From assembly GCA_963797605.1 (NCBI GenBank), contig CAWCPX010000005.1, forward strand, positions 496,001-560,000: a stretch of 64,000 bases of DNA. The letters are read 5' to 3'. This DNA is from DASQPR01 sp963797605 (lineage in GTDB: Bacteria; Actinomycetota; Actinomycetes; Mycobacteriales; Micromonosporaceae). Positions 15,525 through 25,340 of the stretch are shown here, in pieces. Position numbers and translations under genes: made by a program. The notes beneath the pieces are model-generated. The model searched no databases and was not told where the DNA came from. It saw only the letters and a list, made by a program, of their open reading frames with translations. The stretch's first letter is position 1. Each line of letters begins with the position of its first letter.

Positions 15525-17044
15525 GTGCGATGGCGCGCGTTGCCGAGTGCTGGGTTTTCGATCACGATCCGGGTGGCGGTTCCGGCCGACTCGACAGCGA
15601 TCGGCCGCATCGCCACCGCGGTCGGCGACGCCGGTGGCATCGTGACCGCGCTCGACGTCGTCGACTCCGACCATCTCCGAGTCATCGCCGACGTCACCTG
15701 CGACACGGCCGACGCGGCCCACGCCGACCAGGTTGTCGCGGCGCTGGAGAAGCTCGACGGCGTGGAGGTGCGGAAGGTCTCCGACCGCACGTTCCTGCTG
15801 CACCTCGGCGGCAAGATCGAGGTGCACTCCAAGGTCGCGCTGCGTACCCGCGACGAGCTGTCCCGTGCGTACACCCCGGGCGTGGCCCGCGTCTGCATGG
15901 CCATCGACGAGAACCCGGAGGACGCCCGCCGGCTGACCATCAAGCGCAACACGGTCGCGGTGGTCACCGACGGCTCGGCGGTGCTGGGGCTCGGCAACAT
16001 CGGCCCGGCCGCCGCGCTGCCGGTCATGGAGGGCAAGGCCGCGCTGTTCAAGCGGTTCGGCGGCGTCGACGCGTGGCCGGTCGTGCTCGACACGCAGGAC
16101 ACCGACGAGATCATCCGGATCGTCAAGGCGATCGCGCCGGCGTACGGCGGGATCAACCTGGAGGACATCGCCGCGCCGCGCTGCTTCGAGATCGAGGCGC
16201 GGCTGCGCGAGATGCTCGACATCCCGGTCTTCCACGACGACCAGCACGGCACCGCGATCTGCGTGCTCGCCGCGCTGACCAACGCGCTGCGGGTGGTCGG
16301 CAAGCAGATGGCCGACGTACGGGTGGTCGTCTCCGGCGCCGGCGCGGCCGGCACGGCGATCATGAAGCTGCTGCTCCGCCAGGGCGTCGGCGACATCATC
16401 GCGTACGACCGGCGGGGCGCGCTGCACCGTGGCATGGCCGACATGAGCCCGTCCTGGCAGTGGCTGGCCGAGCAACACCAACCGCGACGACTACGCCGGT
16501 GACCTGCCCGGCGCGATCCGTGGCGCGGACGTCTTCATCGGGGTCAGCGCGCCGAACCTGCTCACCGGCGACGACATCGCCCAGATGGCACCGCGATCGA
16601 TCGTGTTCGCGCTGGCCAACCCGGACCCGGAGGTCGACCCGCGGGAGGCGCGCAAGCACGCGGCGATCGTGGCGACCGGCCGGTCCGACCAGCCGAACCA
16701 GATCAACAACGTGCTCGCGTTCCCCGGCGTGTTCCGGGGCATGCTCGACGCCCAGGCCCGCGGCGTACACCGAGGACATGGCGCTGGCCGCCGCCCGGGC
16801 GATCGCGGACGTGGTCGGCGAGGAGAAGCTCAACGCCTCGGTCATCGTGCCGAGCGTGTTCGACGCCCGGGTGGCGCCGGCGGTCGCGGCGGCCGTGCGC
16901 GCGGTGGCGAAGGGCAACGCGGGCGTGGCGGGCGTCGAGCCGGAGCTGATCCTGCCGACGCAGGACGGCTTTGACGACGGCTTCGACCTGGCCGGCGGCT
17001 TCCGGGGCGGCAGCGTCGATTCGGGCGACACGTTCGTCTACTGA
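15525..17044 (+). CDS. NAD(P)-dependent malic enzyme with N-terminal ACT-like domain (two apparent frameshifts)
   Basis: About 505 residues. An N-terminal ACT-like region (about 5-85, with GIVTALDVVDSDH) precedes the malic enzyme core: KVALRTRDELSRAYTPGVAR, AVVTDGSAVLGLGNIGPAA, INLEDIAAPRCFEIE, VFHDDQHGTAICVLAAL, and the nucleotide-binding VVVSGAGAAGTAI. It oxidatively decarboxylates malate to pyruvate. Extra bases near 16475 (GAGCAACACC) and 16765 (CGCGGCG) shift the frame twice; the remaining sequence SIVFALANPDPEVDPREARK and AAARAIADVVGEEKLNAS is fully conserved. The GTG at 15525 has AGAGG upstream. It converges with dapF, with 6 bases between stops. Confidence 0.9.
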
Positions 17045-17050
17045 TACAGG

Positions 17051-17890
17051 TCAGGCGATGTTGATCTCGCCGGTGGCGACCACCACGGCCGGGCCGGTCA
17101 GACGGCACGTGGTGGCGGTGATCTCGATGAACAGCCGGCCGCCGGGCACGTCGACGGCGACCGTGCCACGTTCGAGACCGGCCTGCCGCAGCGCCGCCGC
17201 CGCGACCGCGCACGCTCCGGAGCCGCAAGACAGCGTCTCGCCGACGCCGCGCTCGTATACCCGCATCTGCGACGTGCACGTCGGCGCCCTGGACCGGCTC
17301 GGCGGCGGCCACGAACTCGACGTTCACGCCGGTCGGGAACGTGGCCGTGTCGAAGCGGGGCTGCTCCCGGAGGTCGAGCGCGGCCAGCGCCGACCGGTCC
17401 GGGACGGCGAACACGACATGCGGGTTGCCGACGTCGACGGAGGGTCCGCGATAGGTCAGCACCGGCCACGGTCGCCACGCTGTCCGGCCCGATCACCGGC
17501 ACCGGCATGTCGACCGTGATCAGGTCGGGCCGGATCTCCACGGTCACGACGCCCGCCCGGGTCGCGATCGGCAACCGTTCCGCCTGGGCCGCCGAGATCA
17601 GGCCGGAGTCGATCAGATAGCGCGCGTACACCCGGACGCCGTTGCCGCACATCTCCGCGACCGAGCCGTCGCCGTTGTAGTAGTCCATGAACCACTCGGC
17701 CTCGGCGGCCATGTGCGCGGCATCGGGGTGCTTCGCCGACCGGACGACCCGCAGCACGCCGTCACCGCCGATGCCACGGCGCCGGTCGCAGAGCCGCGGC
17801 CACGTAGGCCGTGGTCAGATCGATCTCACCGTCGGGATCGGGCAGCACGACGAAGTCGTTGCCGGTGCCGTGTGCCTTCGCGAATCTCAT
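17051..17890 (-). CDS. dapF: Diaminopimelate epimerase (three apparent frameshifts)
   Basis: About 278 residues once three single extra bases (near 17795, 17463 and 17268) are removed. Start MRFAKAHGTGNDFVVLPDPD; the first active-site cysteine is in AEMCGNGVRVYARYL and the second in GETLSCGSGACAVAAAA, the two-cysteine mechanism of DapF. It interconverts LL- and meso-diaminopimelate for lysine and peptidoglycan. Its ATG overlaps the TGA of miaA (17887-17890), the usual miaA-dapF order of actinobacteria. Confidence 0.92.
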
Positions 17891-18849
17891 GATCTGCCAT
17901 TCTCACCGATCGGTGTGCAGGTGACCAAGGACGGGCGCCCTCGGCGCGTCGTCACCAGCGTCGCCGCGTCGGCGCCGTCGAGCCAGACGATTCGCGGATC
18001 GCGGCGGAACCAGTTGCGCTGCCGCCGCACGAACCGCCGGGTCGCCTGGACCGTGTCCGCGGCCGCCTCAGCCGACGTACGGGTTCCGTCCAGGTGCGCG
18101 AGCACCTGCTGGTATCCGAGCGCCCGGGACGCGGTCAGGCCGTCGCGCAGCCCCTGCTGGTCGAGCAGCGCGGACCTCGTCGACCAGGCCGGCCGCCCAC
18201 ATCTGGTCGACCCGCGCGGCGATCCGCTCGTCGAGCGCCGCGGTGTCCATGTCGACGCCGAGCTGCACGGCGGCGATAGGCCGGGGTCGGCGTCGGCAGC
18301 GCCGCGGTGAACGGGCCGCCGGTCAGCTCGATGACCTCCAGGGCGCGGACGATGCGCCGGCCGTTGGACGGCAGGATCTGCGCGGCCGCGGCCGGGTCGC
18401 GCGGCCGCCAGCCGGGCGTGCAGCGCGGCCGGGCCGGCATCGGCCAGCTCGGCCTCCAGCGCGGCACGCAGCGCGGGGTCGGTGCCGGGGAACTCGAAAT
18501 GCTCCAGCACCGCCCGGACGTAGAGGCCGGAGCCGCCGACCAATAGCGGGTACGCGTCCCCGGCCCCGGATCGTCGTCGATCGCGGCGCGGGCCAGGCTC
18601 TGGTAGTCGGCGACGCTGGCCGGTTCGGTGACGTCCCAGATATCGAGCACGTGATGCGGTACGCCTCGCCGCTCGGCGCGGCGTCAGCTTCGCCGTGCCG
18701 ATGTCCATGCCCCGGTAGAGCTGCATCGAGTCGGCGTTGACCACCTCGCCGCCGAGCCGTTCGGCGATGCGGCAGCGCGATCGACAGCGCCGACTTCCGC
18801 CGCCGCCGGTCGGCCACCGACCATCGCGGCGATCACGCGGACCGGTCAC
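17887..18849 (-). CDS. miaA: tRNA dimethylallyltransferase MiaA (multiple apparent frameshifts)
   Basis: Adds the isopentenyl group to A37 of tRNAs reading UNN codons. Conserved blocks appear in order but in alternating frames: P-loop region GGGKSALSIAL, AERLGGEVVNADSMQLYRGM, DIGTAKLTP, VLDIWDVTEPASVADYQSLA, PLLVGGSGLYVRAVLEHFEF, LPSNGRRIVRALEVIELTGG, VDMDTAALDERIAARVDQMW, ALLDQQGLRDGLTASRALGY and FVRRQRNWFRRDP. At least six single-base frame changes occur in under 1 kb. The GTG at 18849 overlaps the upstream stop (GTGA at 18846-18849). The product of this step is the substrate of MiaB, encoded 2 kb away. Confidence 0.88.
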   Translation of the reverse strand: MTGPRDRRDGRWPTGGGGSRRCRSRCRIAERLGGEVVNADSMQLYRGMDIGTAKLTPRRAARRTASRARYLGRHRTGQRRRLPEPGPRRDRRRSGAGDAYPLLVGGSGLYVRAVLEHFEFPGTDPALRAALEAELADAGPAALHARLAAARPGRGRADPAVQRPAHRPRPGGHRADRRPVHRGAADADPGLSPPCSSASTWTPRRSTSGSPRGSTRCGRPAWSTRSALLDQQGLRDGLTASRALGYQQVLAHLDGTRTSAEAAADTVQATRRFVRRQRNWFRRDPRIVWLDGADAATLVTTRRGRPSLVTCTPIGENGRS

Positions 18850-19577
18850 GTCATGCGCGCGTCCCAGCGAGCGCGACCGAGGTAGCTGGACGCCGTACGG
18901 GGCCGGCGTCGTGACCTCGACCGTGCCACGGAGGCCGCCGGACCGCGGCCGGCGCCGGCGAGCACCTGCCACGCCGCCCGGCCGGCGACCAGCAGCTCGG
19001 CCGCGACGTCGGGTCGATGGCCAGCAGCGCGTCCGGGTCGGCGGCGGCCAGCGCCTTCGTGACGGACGCGTCGAACGCCTCGGCGCGCGGGTCGTCGTAG
19101 CCCGGCGACTTGTCGCCGCGGCAGGCCGAGCCGTCGCCCATCACGAGCAGGCCGACCCGTTCCGGCGGGAGTGCGGAGGCGCCCGACCCGCGTCGGCGCA
19201 CACGGCGCGGTCGCCCGCGCGTCGATCTCGACGGCCGACCGCGACGGGCGTCGGTCGGCCGGTCGCGCAGCAGCCACGCGCCGATCGCGAGACTCAGCGG
19301 CGACCGTTCCCCGACCGCGAGCGCGTCGAGACCGCCGAGCGCGTAGGTCTCGCGGACCCCGATAAGGATCGAATGTCCCGAAGCTCTGCGCGCCGTGATC
19401 GCGCGTCGCCGTGCCGGCGCCGACGACGACGATCGCGGTCGGCGCGGCCTCGAACACGCGTCGATCGCGGCGCGCACGCGCGTCGCGAAGATCATCCAGT
19501 TCGGCGGCGGCTCCGGCGGCGACCGAAGGCACCAAAAGCGGCGGATGCGGACAGACGGCGGCGGCGACAAGGGGCAC
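18846..19577 (-). CDS. Class III extradiol dioxygenase-like protein (frame-broken)
   Basis: The start MPLVAAAVCPHPPLLVPSVA with its His-Pro-His-type motif, IVVVGAG, ERVGLLVMGDGSACRGDKSP and DASVTKALAAADPDALLAID are characteristic of the class III extradiol dioxygenase subunit B-like proteins (related to MEMO) that precede miaA in many actinobacteria. Substrate and activity are unknown. The blocks lie in alternating frames, implying several single-base insertions. GTG start 19577; it overlaps miaA by 4 bases and probably heads the miaA-dapF operon. Confidence 0.72.
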   Translation of the reverse strand: MPLVAAAVCPHPPLLVPSVAAGAAAELDDLRDARARRDRRVFEAAPTAIVVVGAGTATRDHGAQSFGTFDPYRGPRDLRARRSRRARGRGTVAAESRDRRVAAARPADRRPSRSAVEIDARATAPCAPTRVGRLRTPAGTGRPARDGRRLGLPRRQVAGLRRPARRGVRRVRHEGAGRRRPGRAAGHRPDVAAELLVAGRAAWQVLAGAGRGPAASVARSRSRRRPRTASSYLGRARWDARMT

Positions 19578-19788
19578 GACCCCACGGTATCCGTCGCGCT
19601 CGACGTTTCGCCGACGGCCGCGCCCGAGCGCCCGAAGGACACCATATGGTCACGGTCGTCGGTAGGCGCTCGACGCGGACGGGGGCGCACCTGTGACAAT
19701 GCCCGAGGGACACTCAACACATCGCGCCTATGGCGGACGCCGACCGGCAACGTCCGAGTCGTCGTCCGGGAAGAACGAGGTTGGACAC

Positions 19789-21003
19789 ATGGAAGACTGG
19801 ACCGCCTTCGGGCGCATCGACGCTGACGGCACCGTGTTCGTCAAGACGGCCGACGGGGAGCGCGCCGGTCGGGTCGTGGCAAGCGGGTACGCCCGAAGAG
19901 GGGCTCGCCCACTTCGCCCGGCGCTACGACGACCTGGTCACCGAGGTCAACCTCGTCGAGGCCCGGCTGGGCAGCGGCGCCGCCGACGCGGCCGCACTCG
20001 CTCGCCACGATCAAGCGGCTGCACGCGTCGCTGCGCCGAGGCGCACGTCGTCGGCGACATCGACGGCCTCGTCCGCGCGGCTGGAGAAGCTGACCGCGGT
20101 CGCGGCCGAGAAGGCCGACGAGCCCGGGCCGCCCGCGAGGCCGCCCGGACCGAGGCCCTGGCCGCGCAAGACCGCGCTGGTCGTCGAGGCCGAGGGGCTC
20201 GCCGCCGAGTCGACGAGCTGGAAGGCGTCCGGCGACCGGTTCAAGGCGATCCTCGACGAGTGGAAGGCCGATCAGCGGCGTCGACCGCAAGGCCGACGGC
20301 GAGCTGTGGAAGCGGTTCGCGGCCGCGCGGGACACGTTCACCCGCCGCCGCGGTGCCCACTTCGCCACCCTCGACGCCAGCCGCAAGCAGGCCAGAGCGC
20401 GCAAGGACGAGCTGGTCGCGGAGGCCGAGACGCTGTCCGACGTCGACCGAGTGGAACGCGACCGCCAACCGGCTCAAGGAGCTGATGGCCGAGTGGAAGG
20501 CCGCGCCGCGCGCCTCCAAGGAGGTCGAGCAGAAGCTCTGGGACCGGTTCCGGGCCGCTCAGGACGCGTTCTTCAGCCGCCGCAGCGAGGTGTTCTCGGC
20601 CCGCGACGCGGAGTCAGCGGGGCGATCGAGCGCCGTCAGGAGCTGCTCGGCGCAGGCCGAGGCGCTCGACGTCGACGCCGACCCGAAGGCCGCGCAGGCC
20701 GCGATGCGCGACATCCAGGCGAAGTGGCACGACGCCGGCCGGGTCTCCCGCGACGCCGCGGCCGGGCTCGACCGCCGGCTGCGCGCGGTCGACGAGAAGA
20801 TCCGCGAGGCGATGGACGTCGCGTGGCGCCGCCCCGAGCCGTCCGCGAGCCCGCTGCTGCTGCAGATGCGCGAGCAGGTGGCCGAGGCGGAGGCGCGGCT
20901 GGCCCGGGCGAAGGCGGCCGGCGACGCGAAGCGGATCCGCGAGGCCGAGCCGGCGCTGGCCGGCAAGCAGCAGTTCCTCGCCCTCGCCGAAGGCCAGAAG
21001 TAG
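19789..21003 (+). CDS. DUF349 repeat protein (frame-broken)
   Basis: About 400 residues of charged alpha-helical repeats. Start MEDWTAFGRIDADGTVFVKT, then EEGLAHFARRYDDLVTEVNL, and repeated DUF349 units such as DRFKAILDEWKA, ADGELWKRFAAARDTFTRRR, NRLKELMAEWKAAPRASKEV, EQKLWDRFRAAQDAFFSRRS, and AMRDIQAKWHDAGRVSRDAA. The blocks fall in all three frames, implying repeated single-base insertions before about 20640; the last 120 codons are clean. The family is widespread in actinobacteria without an assigned role. GAGG precedes the ATG. It is divergent from the dioxygenase-miaA-dapF operon. Confidence 0.82.
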   Translation: MEDWTAFGRIDADGTVFVKTADGERAGRVVASGYARRGARPLRPALRRPGHRGQPRRGPAGQRRRRRGRTRSPRSSGCTRRCAEAHVVGDIDGLVRAAGEADRGRGREGRRARAAREAARTEALAAQDRAGRRGRGARRRVDELEGVRRPVQGDPRRVEGRSAASTARPTASCGSGSRPRGTRSPAAAVPTSPPSTPAASRPERARTSWSRRPRRCPTSTEWNATANRLKELMAEWKAAPRASKEVEQKLWDRFRAAQDAFFSRRSEVFSARDAESAGRSSAVRSCSAQAEALDVDADPKAAQAAMRDIQAKWHDAGRVSRDAAAGLDRRLRAVDEKIREAMDVAWRRPEPSASPLLLQMREQVAEAEARLARAKAAGDAKRIREAEPALAGKQQFLALAEGQK

Positions 21004-21018
21004 CTCTTGAGCTGAGAC

Positions 21019-21065
21019 CGGGACCCCGCACGCGTCGCTGCTCGCGGACGACGGGTGGGGTCCCG
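21019..21065. terminator. Hairpin between convergent DUF349 and miaB genes
   Basis: CGGGACCCC (21019-21027) pairs perfectly with GGGGTCCCG (21057-21065); the 29-base loop can fold further through CGTC/GACG. It lies between two gene ends and can serve both strands. Confidence 0.65.
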
Positions 21066-21084
21066 AGCGTGGGCAGACCCAGCA

Positions 21085-22490
21085 TCACTCCGCTGGTACG
21101 GTGACGAGCCCGGCCTCGTGCGCGTCGCCGGCCCGGGTGCGCCGGTGTTCGATCAGGGCACCGTCCGCGTTGAGGTGGTGCGGTGCGGCGTACGTGATCT
21201 CGGTGTGCACGATGTCGCCCGGCCGCACGGTCGCCGGGTCGGCGAGCGAAGTGCACCAGCCGGCCGTCGCGCGCGCGGCCGGACATGCGGCCCGGTGGCG
21301 CCGTCCTTGCGACCCTCACCGACCGCGACCAGCACCTCGGGTACGTAGCCGATCAGCTTCTTGTTCTCGGCCCAGGTGATCTCTTCGAGCGTTGCCATCA
21401 GCCGCTGGTAGCGCTCGGTCACGACCTCCTTCGGCACCTGCGCGTCCATCGTCGCGGCCGGCGTGCCGGGGCGCTTCGAGTACTGGAACGTGAAGGCGCT
21501 GGCGAACCGTGCCGCGCGTACGACGTCGAGCGTCTGCTCGAAGTCGGCATCGGTCTCGCCCGGGAAGCCGACGATGATGTCGGTCGTGATCGCGGCGTCG
21601 GGCATCGCGGCGCGGACCTTGTCGATGATCCCGAGGTAGCGCTCCTGGCGGTAGCTGCGGCGCATGCTCCGGAGCACGGCGTCGGAGCCGGACTGCAGCG
21701 GCATGTGCAGGCTGTGGCAGACGTTCGGTGTCTCGGCCATCGCGGCGATCACGTCGTCGGTGAAGTCCTTCGGGTGCGGGCTGGTGAACCGGACCCGCTC
21801 CAGCCCCTCGATCTCGCCGCGTCGCCCGCAGCAGCTTGCCGAACGCGAGCCGGTCGCCGAACTCGACGCCGTACGAGTTGACGTTCTGCCCGAGCAGGGT
21901 GACCTCCAGGACGCCCTCGGCGACCAGGGCCCGCACCTCGGCGAGGACGTCGCCCGGCCGCCGGTCTTTCTCGGTGCCGCGCAGGCTCGGGACGATGCAG
22001 AACGTGCAGGTGTTGTTGCAGCCGACCGAGATGGACACCCAGCCGGCGTACGACGATTCGCGCCGGGTGGGCAGCGTGGACGGGAAGACCTCGAGCGATT
22101 CGAGGATCTCGACCTCGGCGCTCTCGTTGTGCCGGGCGCGTTCGAGCAGGACCGGCAGCGAACCGATGTTGTGCGTGCCGAAGACGACGTCGACCCAGGG
22201 TGCCTTTTTGACGATCTCGCCGCGGTCTTTCTGGGCGAGGCAGCCGCCGACGGCGATCTGCATGCCCGGGTTCTTCGCTTTGTGGGCGCGAGGTGGCCGA
22301 GGTTGCCGTAGAGCCGGTTGTCGGCGTTTTCGCGGACGGCGCAGGTGTTGAAGACGACGACGTCGGCTGTCTCATCCTCGTTTGCCCGGACATATCCGGC
22401 GGCGTCGAGCAGCCCGGAGATGCGCTCCGAGTCGTGCACGTTCATCTGGCAGCCGTACGTGATCACGTTGTAGGTTCTCTGCTCCGACAC
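21085..22490 (-). CDS. miaB: tRNA-2-methylthio-N6-dimethylallyladenosine synthase MiaB (apparent frameshifts)
   Basis: About 467 residues: N-terminal UPF0004 domain (NVITYGCQMNVHDSERISGL, VVFNTCAVRENADNRLYGNL, VGGCLAQKD) whose three cysteines bind the auxiliary iron-sulfur cluster; radical SAM domain with CNNTCTFCIVPSLRG; and a C-terminal TRAM domain ending in HEAGLVTVPAE. It methylthiolates A37 after MiaA. Reading the bases shows two extra bases near 22285, one near 21825, one near 21297 and one near 21250; with these removed the frame is continuous to the TGA at 21085. GTG start MSEQRTYN. An unrelated 336-base gap lies upstream. Confidence 0.92.
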
Positions 22491-22636
22491 GGCACCAAGG
22501 GTAGCCGGTCGGGCACTCCGCGGCCGTTGCGGCGCCGTGCTCTCCGAGTTCGCGACGGAGAGTCGATCACCCGGGACGGCGCGACCCGTGACTGTGTGTG
22601 AGTCGGCTGGCTCGGCGGGCAATGGTGTTCGTCGCG

Positions 22637-22761
22637 CCTTTGCTCTGCTCACGCCGAGGCATCGGGGCGATGAGCAGGAGATTCGCCGAGGGACATCTGC
22701 GAGCGCGTGGGCTCGGCTGTCACCGTGCGTACGTGTGGCCGGGAGGTGAGCAGAGCAAAGG
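22637..22761. repeat. Inverted-repeat intergenic element, copy B
   Basis: CCTTTGCTCTGCTCAC (22637-22652) and GTGAGCAGAGCAAAGG (22746-22761) are perfect 16-base inverted repeats around 93 bases. The left arm is followed by GCCGAGGCATCGGGG as in copy A at 11836-12024. It lies in the 22491-22826 gap between miaB and the DUF2277 gene, where no gene is seen. Confidence 0.75.
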
Positions 22762-22826
22762 CCGGTGAACCATACGTCCCACCGCGGCGGCACGACTCAC
22801 GTTCCGTCACAAGTGGCGACGTCTCG

Positions 22827-23048
22827 CTAGGCCCGCGCGGACGCGCCCCGCACTTCCAGGTGGGCGAGCAGATCCGCGGTCGCCGCCGTCACGGCAGCCA
22901 CCGCGGCGTCGAACGCGGCCGCGTTGTGCGCGGCGGGCGCCCGAAAACCGGAGATCTTGCGAACGTACTGCAGCGCGGCGGCCTCCATGTCGGCCGTGGT
23001 CACGCTCTCGGTGTAAGGCTCACGCAGAGTCTTGATGCTTCGGCACAT
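22827..23048 (-). CDS. DUF2277 family small protein
   Basis: 73 residues, MCRSIKTLREPYTESVTTAD followed by ALQYVRKISGFRAPAAHNAA and a C-terminal helix. This is the DUF2277 pattern, in which the MCRSIKTL start and the KISGFR motif are nearly invariant. The function is unknown. It begins 9 bases after the RNase Y stop on the same strand and may be cotranscribed with it. Confidence 0.88.
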   Translation of the reverse strand: MCRSIKTLREPYTESVTTADMEAAALQYVRKISGFRAPAAHNAAAFDAAVAAVTAATADLLAHLEVRGASARA

Positions 23049-23057
23049 ACGGACACG

Positions 23058-24844
23058 CTAGCGGGCGATCTCGGTGACCCGCGACTCCCGCACCACCGTG
23101 ACCCGGATCTGACCGGGATAGGTCAGCTCCGCCTCGATCTGCTTCGCCACGTCGCGGGCCAGCACCGACGCGCCGATGTCGTCGACGTCGTCGGGCTTGA
23201 CCATGACCCGGATCTCGCGACCGGCCTGCATCGCGAACACCTTCTCGACACCGATCTTGCCGGCGGCGATCTCCTCGATGCGCTCGAGCCGCTTGACGTA
23301 TGCCTCCAGGCTCTCGCGGCGGGCGCCGGGGCGGCCACCGGAGCACGCGTCCGATGCCTGGGTCAGCACCGCCTCGATCGTCTGCGGCAGCGACCTCGTT
23401 GTGGTGCGCCTCGATCGCGTGCACGATGTCCTCGGACTCGCCGTATTTCCGGGCGATGTCGGCGCCGATCAGCGCGTGGCTGCCCTCGACCTCGTGGGTC
23501 AGCGCCTTGCCGATGTCGTGCAGGAACGCGGCCCGCTTGATCGGAGCCGGGTCCAGCCGCAGCTCGGAGGCCATGATCCCGGCGATGTGACCGGTCTCGA
23601 CGAGGTGCTTGAGCACGTTCTGGCCGTAGCTCGTGCGGTAACGCAGGCGACCGAGCAGCGTGACGAGCTCCGGGTGCAGGTCGGTGATGCCGACCTCGAC
23701 CAGCGCGTCCTCCGCAGCGCGCTGGCACAAGCGCTCGACCTCGGTCTTCGCCTGTTCGTAGACCTCTTCGATGCGGTGCGGGTGAATGCGCCCGTCGAGC
23801 ACCAGTTTGTCGAGAGTGAGCCGGCCGACCTCGCGCCGGACCGGATCAAAACACGACAGCAGGACGGCTTCCGGTGTGTCGTCGATGATCAGGTTGACGC
23901 CGGTCACGGACTCGAAGGCCCGGATGTTCCGACCTTCGCGGCCGATGATCCGGCCCTTCATCTCGTCGCTCGGCAGGTGCAGGACGCTGACCACGCTCTC
24001 CGCCGTCTGTTCGCTGGCGACCCGCTGGATCGCGTCGACGACGATATGTCGGGCGCGATCTTCCGCGGTCGGCGCGAGCGTCGTTCTCGATGTCGCGGAC
24101 GAGCAGCGCGGCCTCGCGTTTGGCCTGTGTCTCGATCGACTCGACGAGTTCGTTGCGAGCCGCGTCGGCGGTCAGCCCGGCGACGCGTTCGAGCTCCCGG
24201 CGCCGCGCCTCCTCGCCCAGGAGCACGGCCGTCTCCCGCTCGAGGAGCGCGGCCTCACGTTCGCTGAACTCGATCTCGGTCTGGCTCATGCGCCGATCGC
24301 GCTCCGCCATGCGTTCGGCCTCTTCGGCTTGAAGCCGCTCGCGCTCGTCGAGTCGGATCTGACGCCGCTCGGTGTCAGCGGTCTGCTCCTTGACCGTCGC
24401 CTTCAACAGCTCGATCTCCCGCTCGCCGGCCCTGCGGCCGACCACGCGGGCCTGTTCGGCATCGGTCTGCGCCTGCAGATGAGCGCGCTCCAGGATGCTC
24501 TCGACCTCGGCGTGCGCCGCACCGATGACTCGCTGAGCCTCGGCCCGGGCCGCGGACGCTTCCGCCTTCGCGGTCACGGCCTCGGCGCGGGCCGCGCTCG
24601 CCGCCGCTCGCGCCTGCTCGACCGCGAGCGTCGCGTCGTCGGCGGCGCCACGGAGCGCGGCGAGGGACTGTTCCTGATGATCTTTGGCCGCCAGATAGGC
24701 GGACTCTTCGCCGGCGGAGACCGCGCGCGCCGGCGTGCCCGAGCCGAGCCGCCGCGCGAAGCGCGCGAACCAGACGAACGCGGCGACGGCGAGAAGGACG
24801 AGAACTGCGACGACAACCACAAGGGTCGTTACGACCGCGCCCAC
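23058..24844 (-). CDS. rny: Ribonuclease Y (two apparent frameshifts)
   Basis: About 595 residues. One N-terminal transmembrane helix (TTLVVVVAVLVLLAVAAFVW), a long charged coiled coil rich in Ala/Glu/Arg (about 40-270), a KH domain (LPSDEMKGRIIGREGRNIRA) and an HD domain with the metal motif FLHDIGKALTHEVEGSHALIG. It is a membrane-anchored endoribonuclease initiating mRNA turnover. Extra bases near 24070 and 23390 break the frame; the C-terminal block VKRLERIEEIAAGKIGVEKV is in the third frame. The GTG at 24844 has GGAGG 7 bases upstream. Confidence 0.92.
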
Positions 24845-25340
24845 GAGCCGACCTCCTTCGCCGCACGCGTGATGCCACGAACCCCGCCCCAGCTAGGCGA
24901 GGGCGGTGATGTGCATCGACGCGTTGACCGGTGAGAAGAATCCGCCAACTCGCGGTGGTCTGGGTGTGCGAAAACCTGCGGCGGGCGCCGATCGCGCCGC
25001 CGATGTGACAAAGCCACCGTCGCGACCACGACGGAGCCCGAAAGTATTCAAAAACCGCTGGTAGCGGTGGGGAAACGATGCCGTACTGTTACGCGATCTA
25101 TATTGTGCGGTATAACCCGCGGTGGTTAGGAACTCTTCTCTAGTTGCCTTGAGGTTAGGTTGCCGAGGGCGGTTCGGTCAAGAACTCATGATCGGGTATT
25201 AGTCGGGCATCCACCGAATCGCCAGCGGCAGTAGCCCTTTTGGCTTATGAAAGCGCCCGATATCCGGAGCATCCGGCTGTTTTCGGAAACCAACTCGTGT
25301 GGCACGAGTCGCAGTCACGGCGATCTTCCTCGCCGCCGGC
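24845..25340. other. Intergenic stretch between recX and rny
   Basis: 496 bases without a supported gene. The part around 25080-25200 is much more AT-rich than the surroundings (for example TCTATATTGTGCGGTATAAC), so it likely holds the rny promoter; no defined operator or RNA element was recognised. Confidence 0.4.

Noticed and set aside
25150..25170. TTGAGGTTAGGTTGCCGAG as an IdeR/DtxR iron box
   Set aside because: Only one half resembles the 19-base palindrome; the other half does not match.
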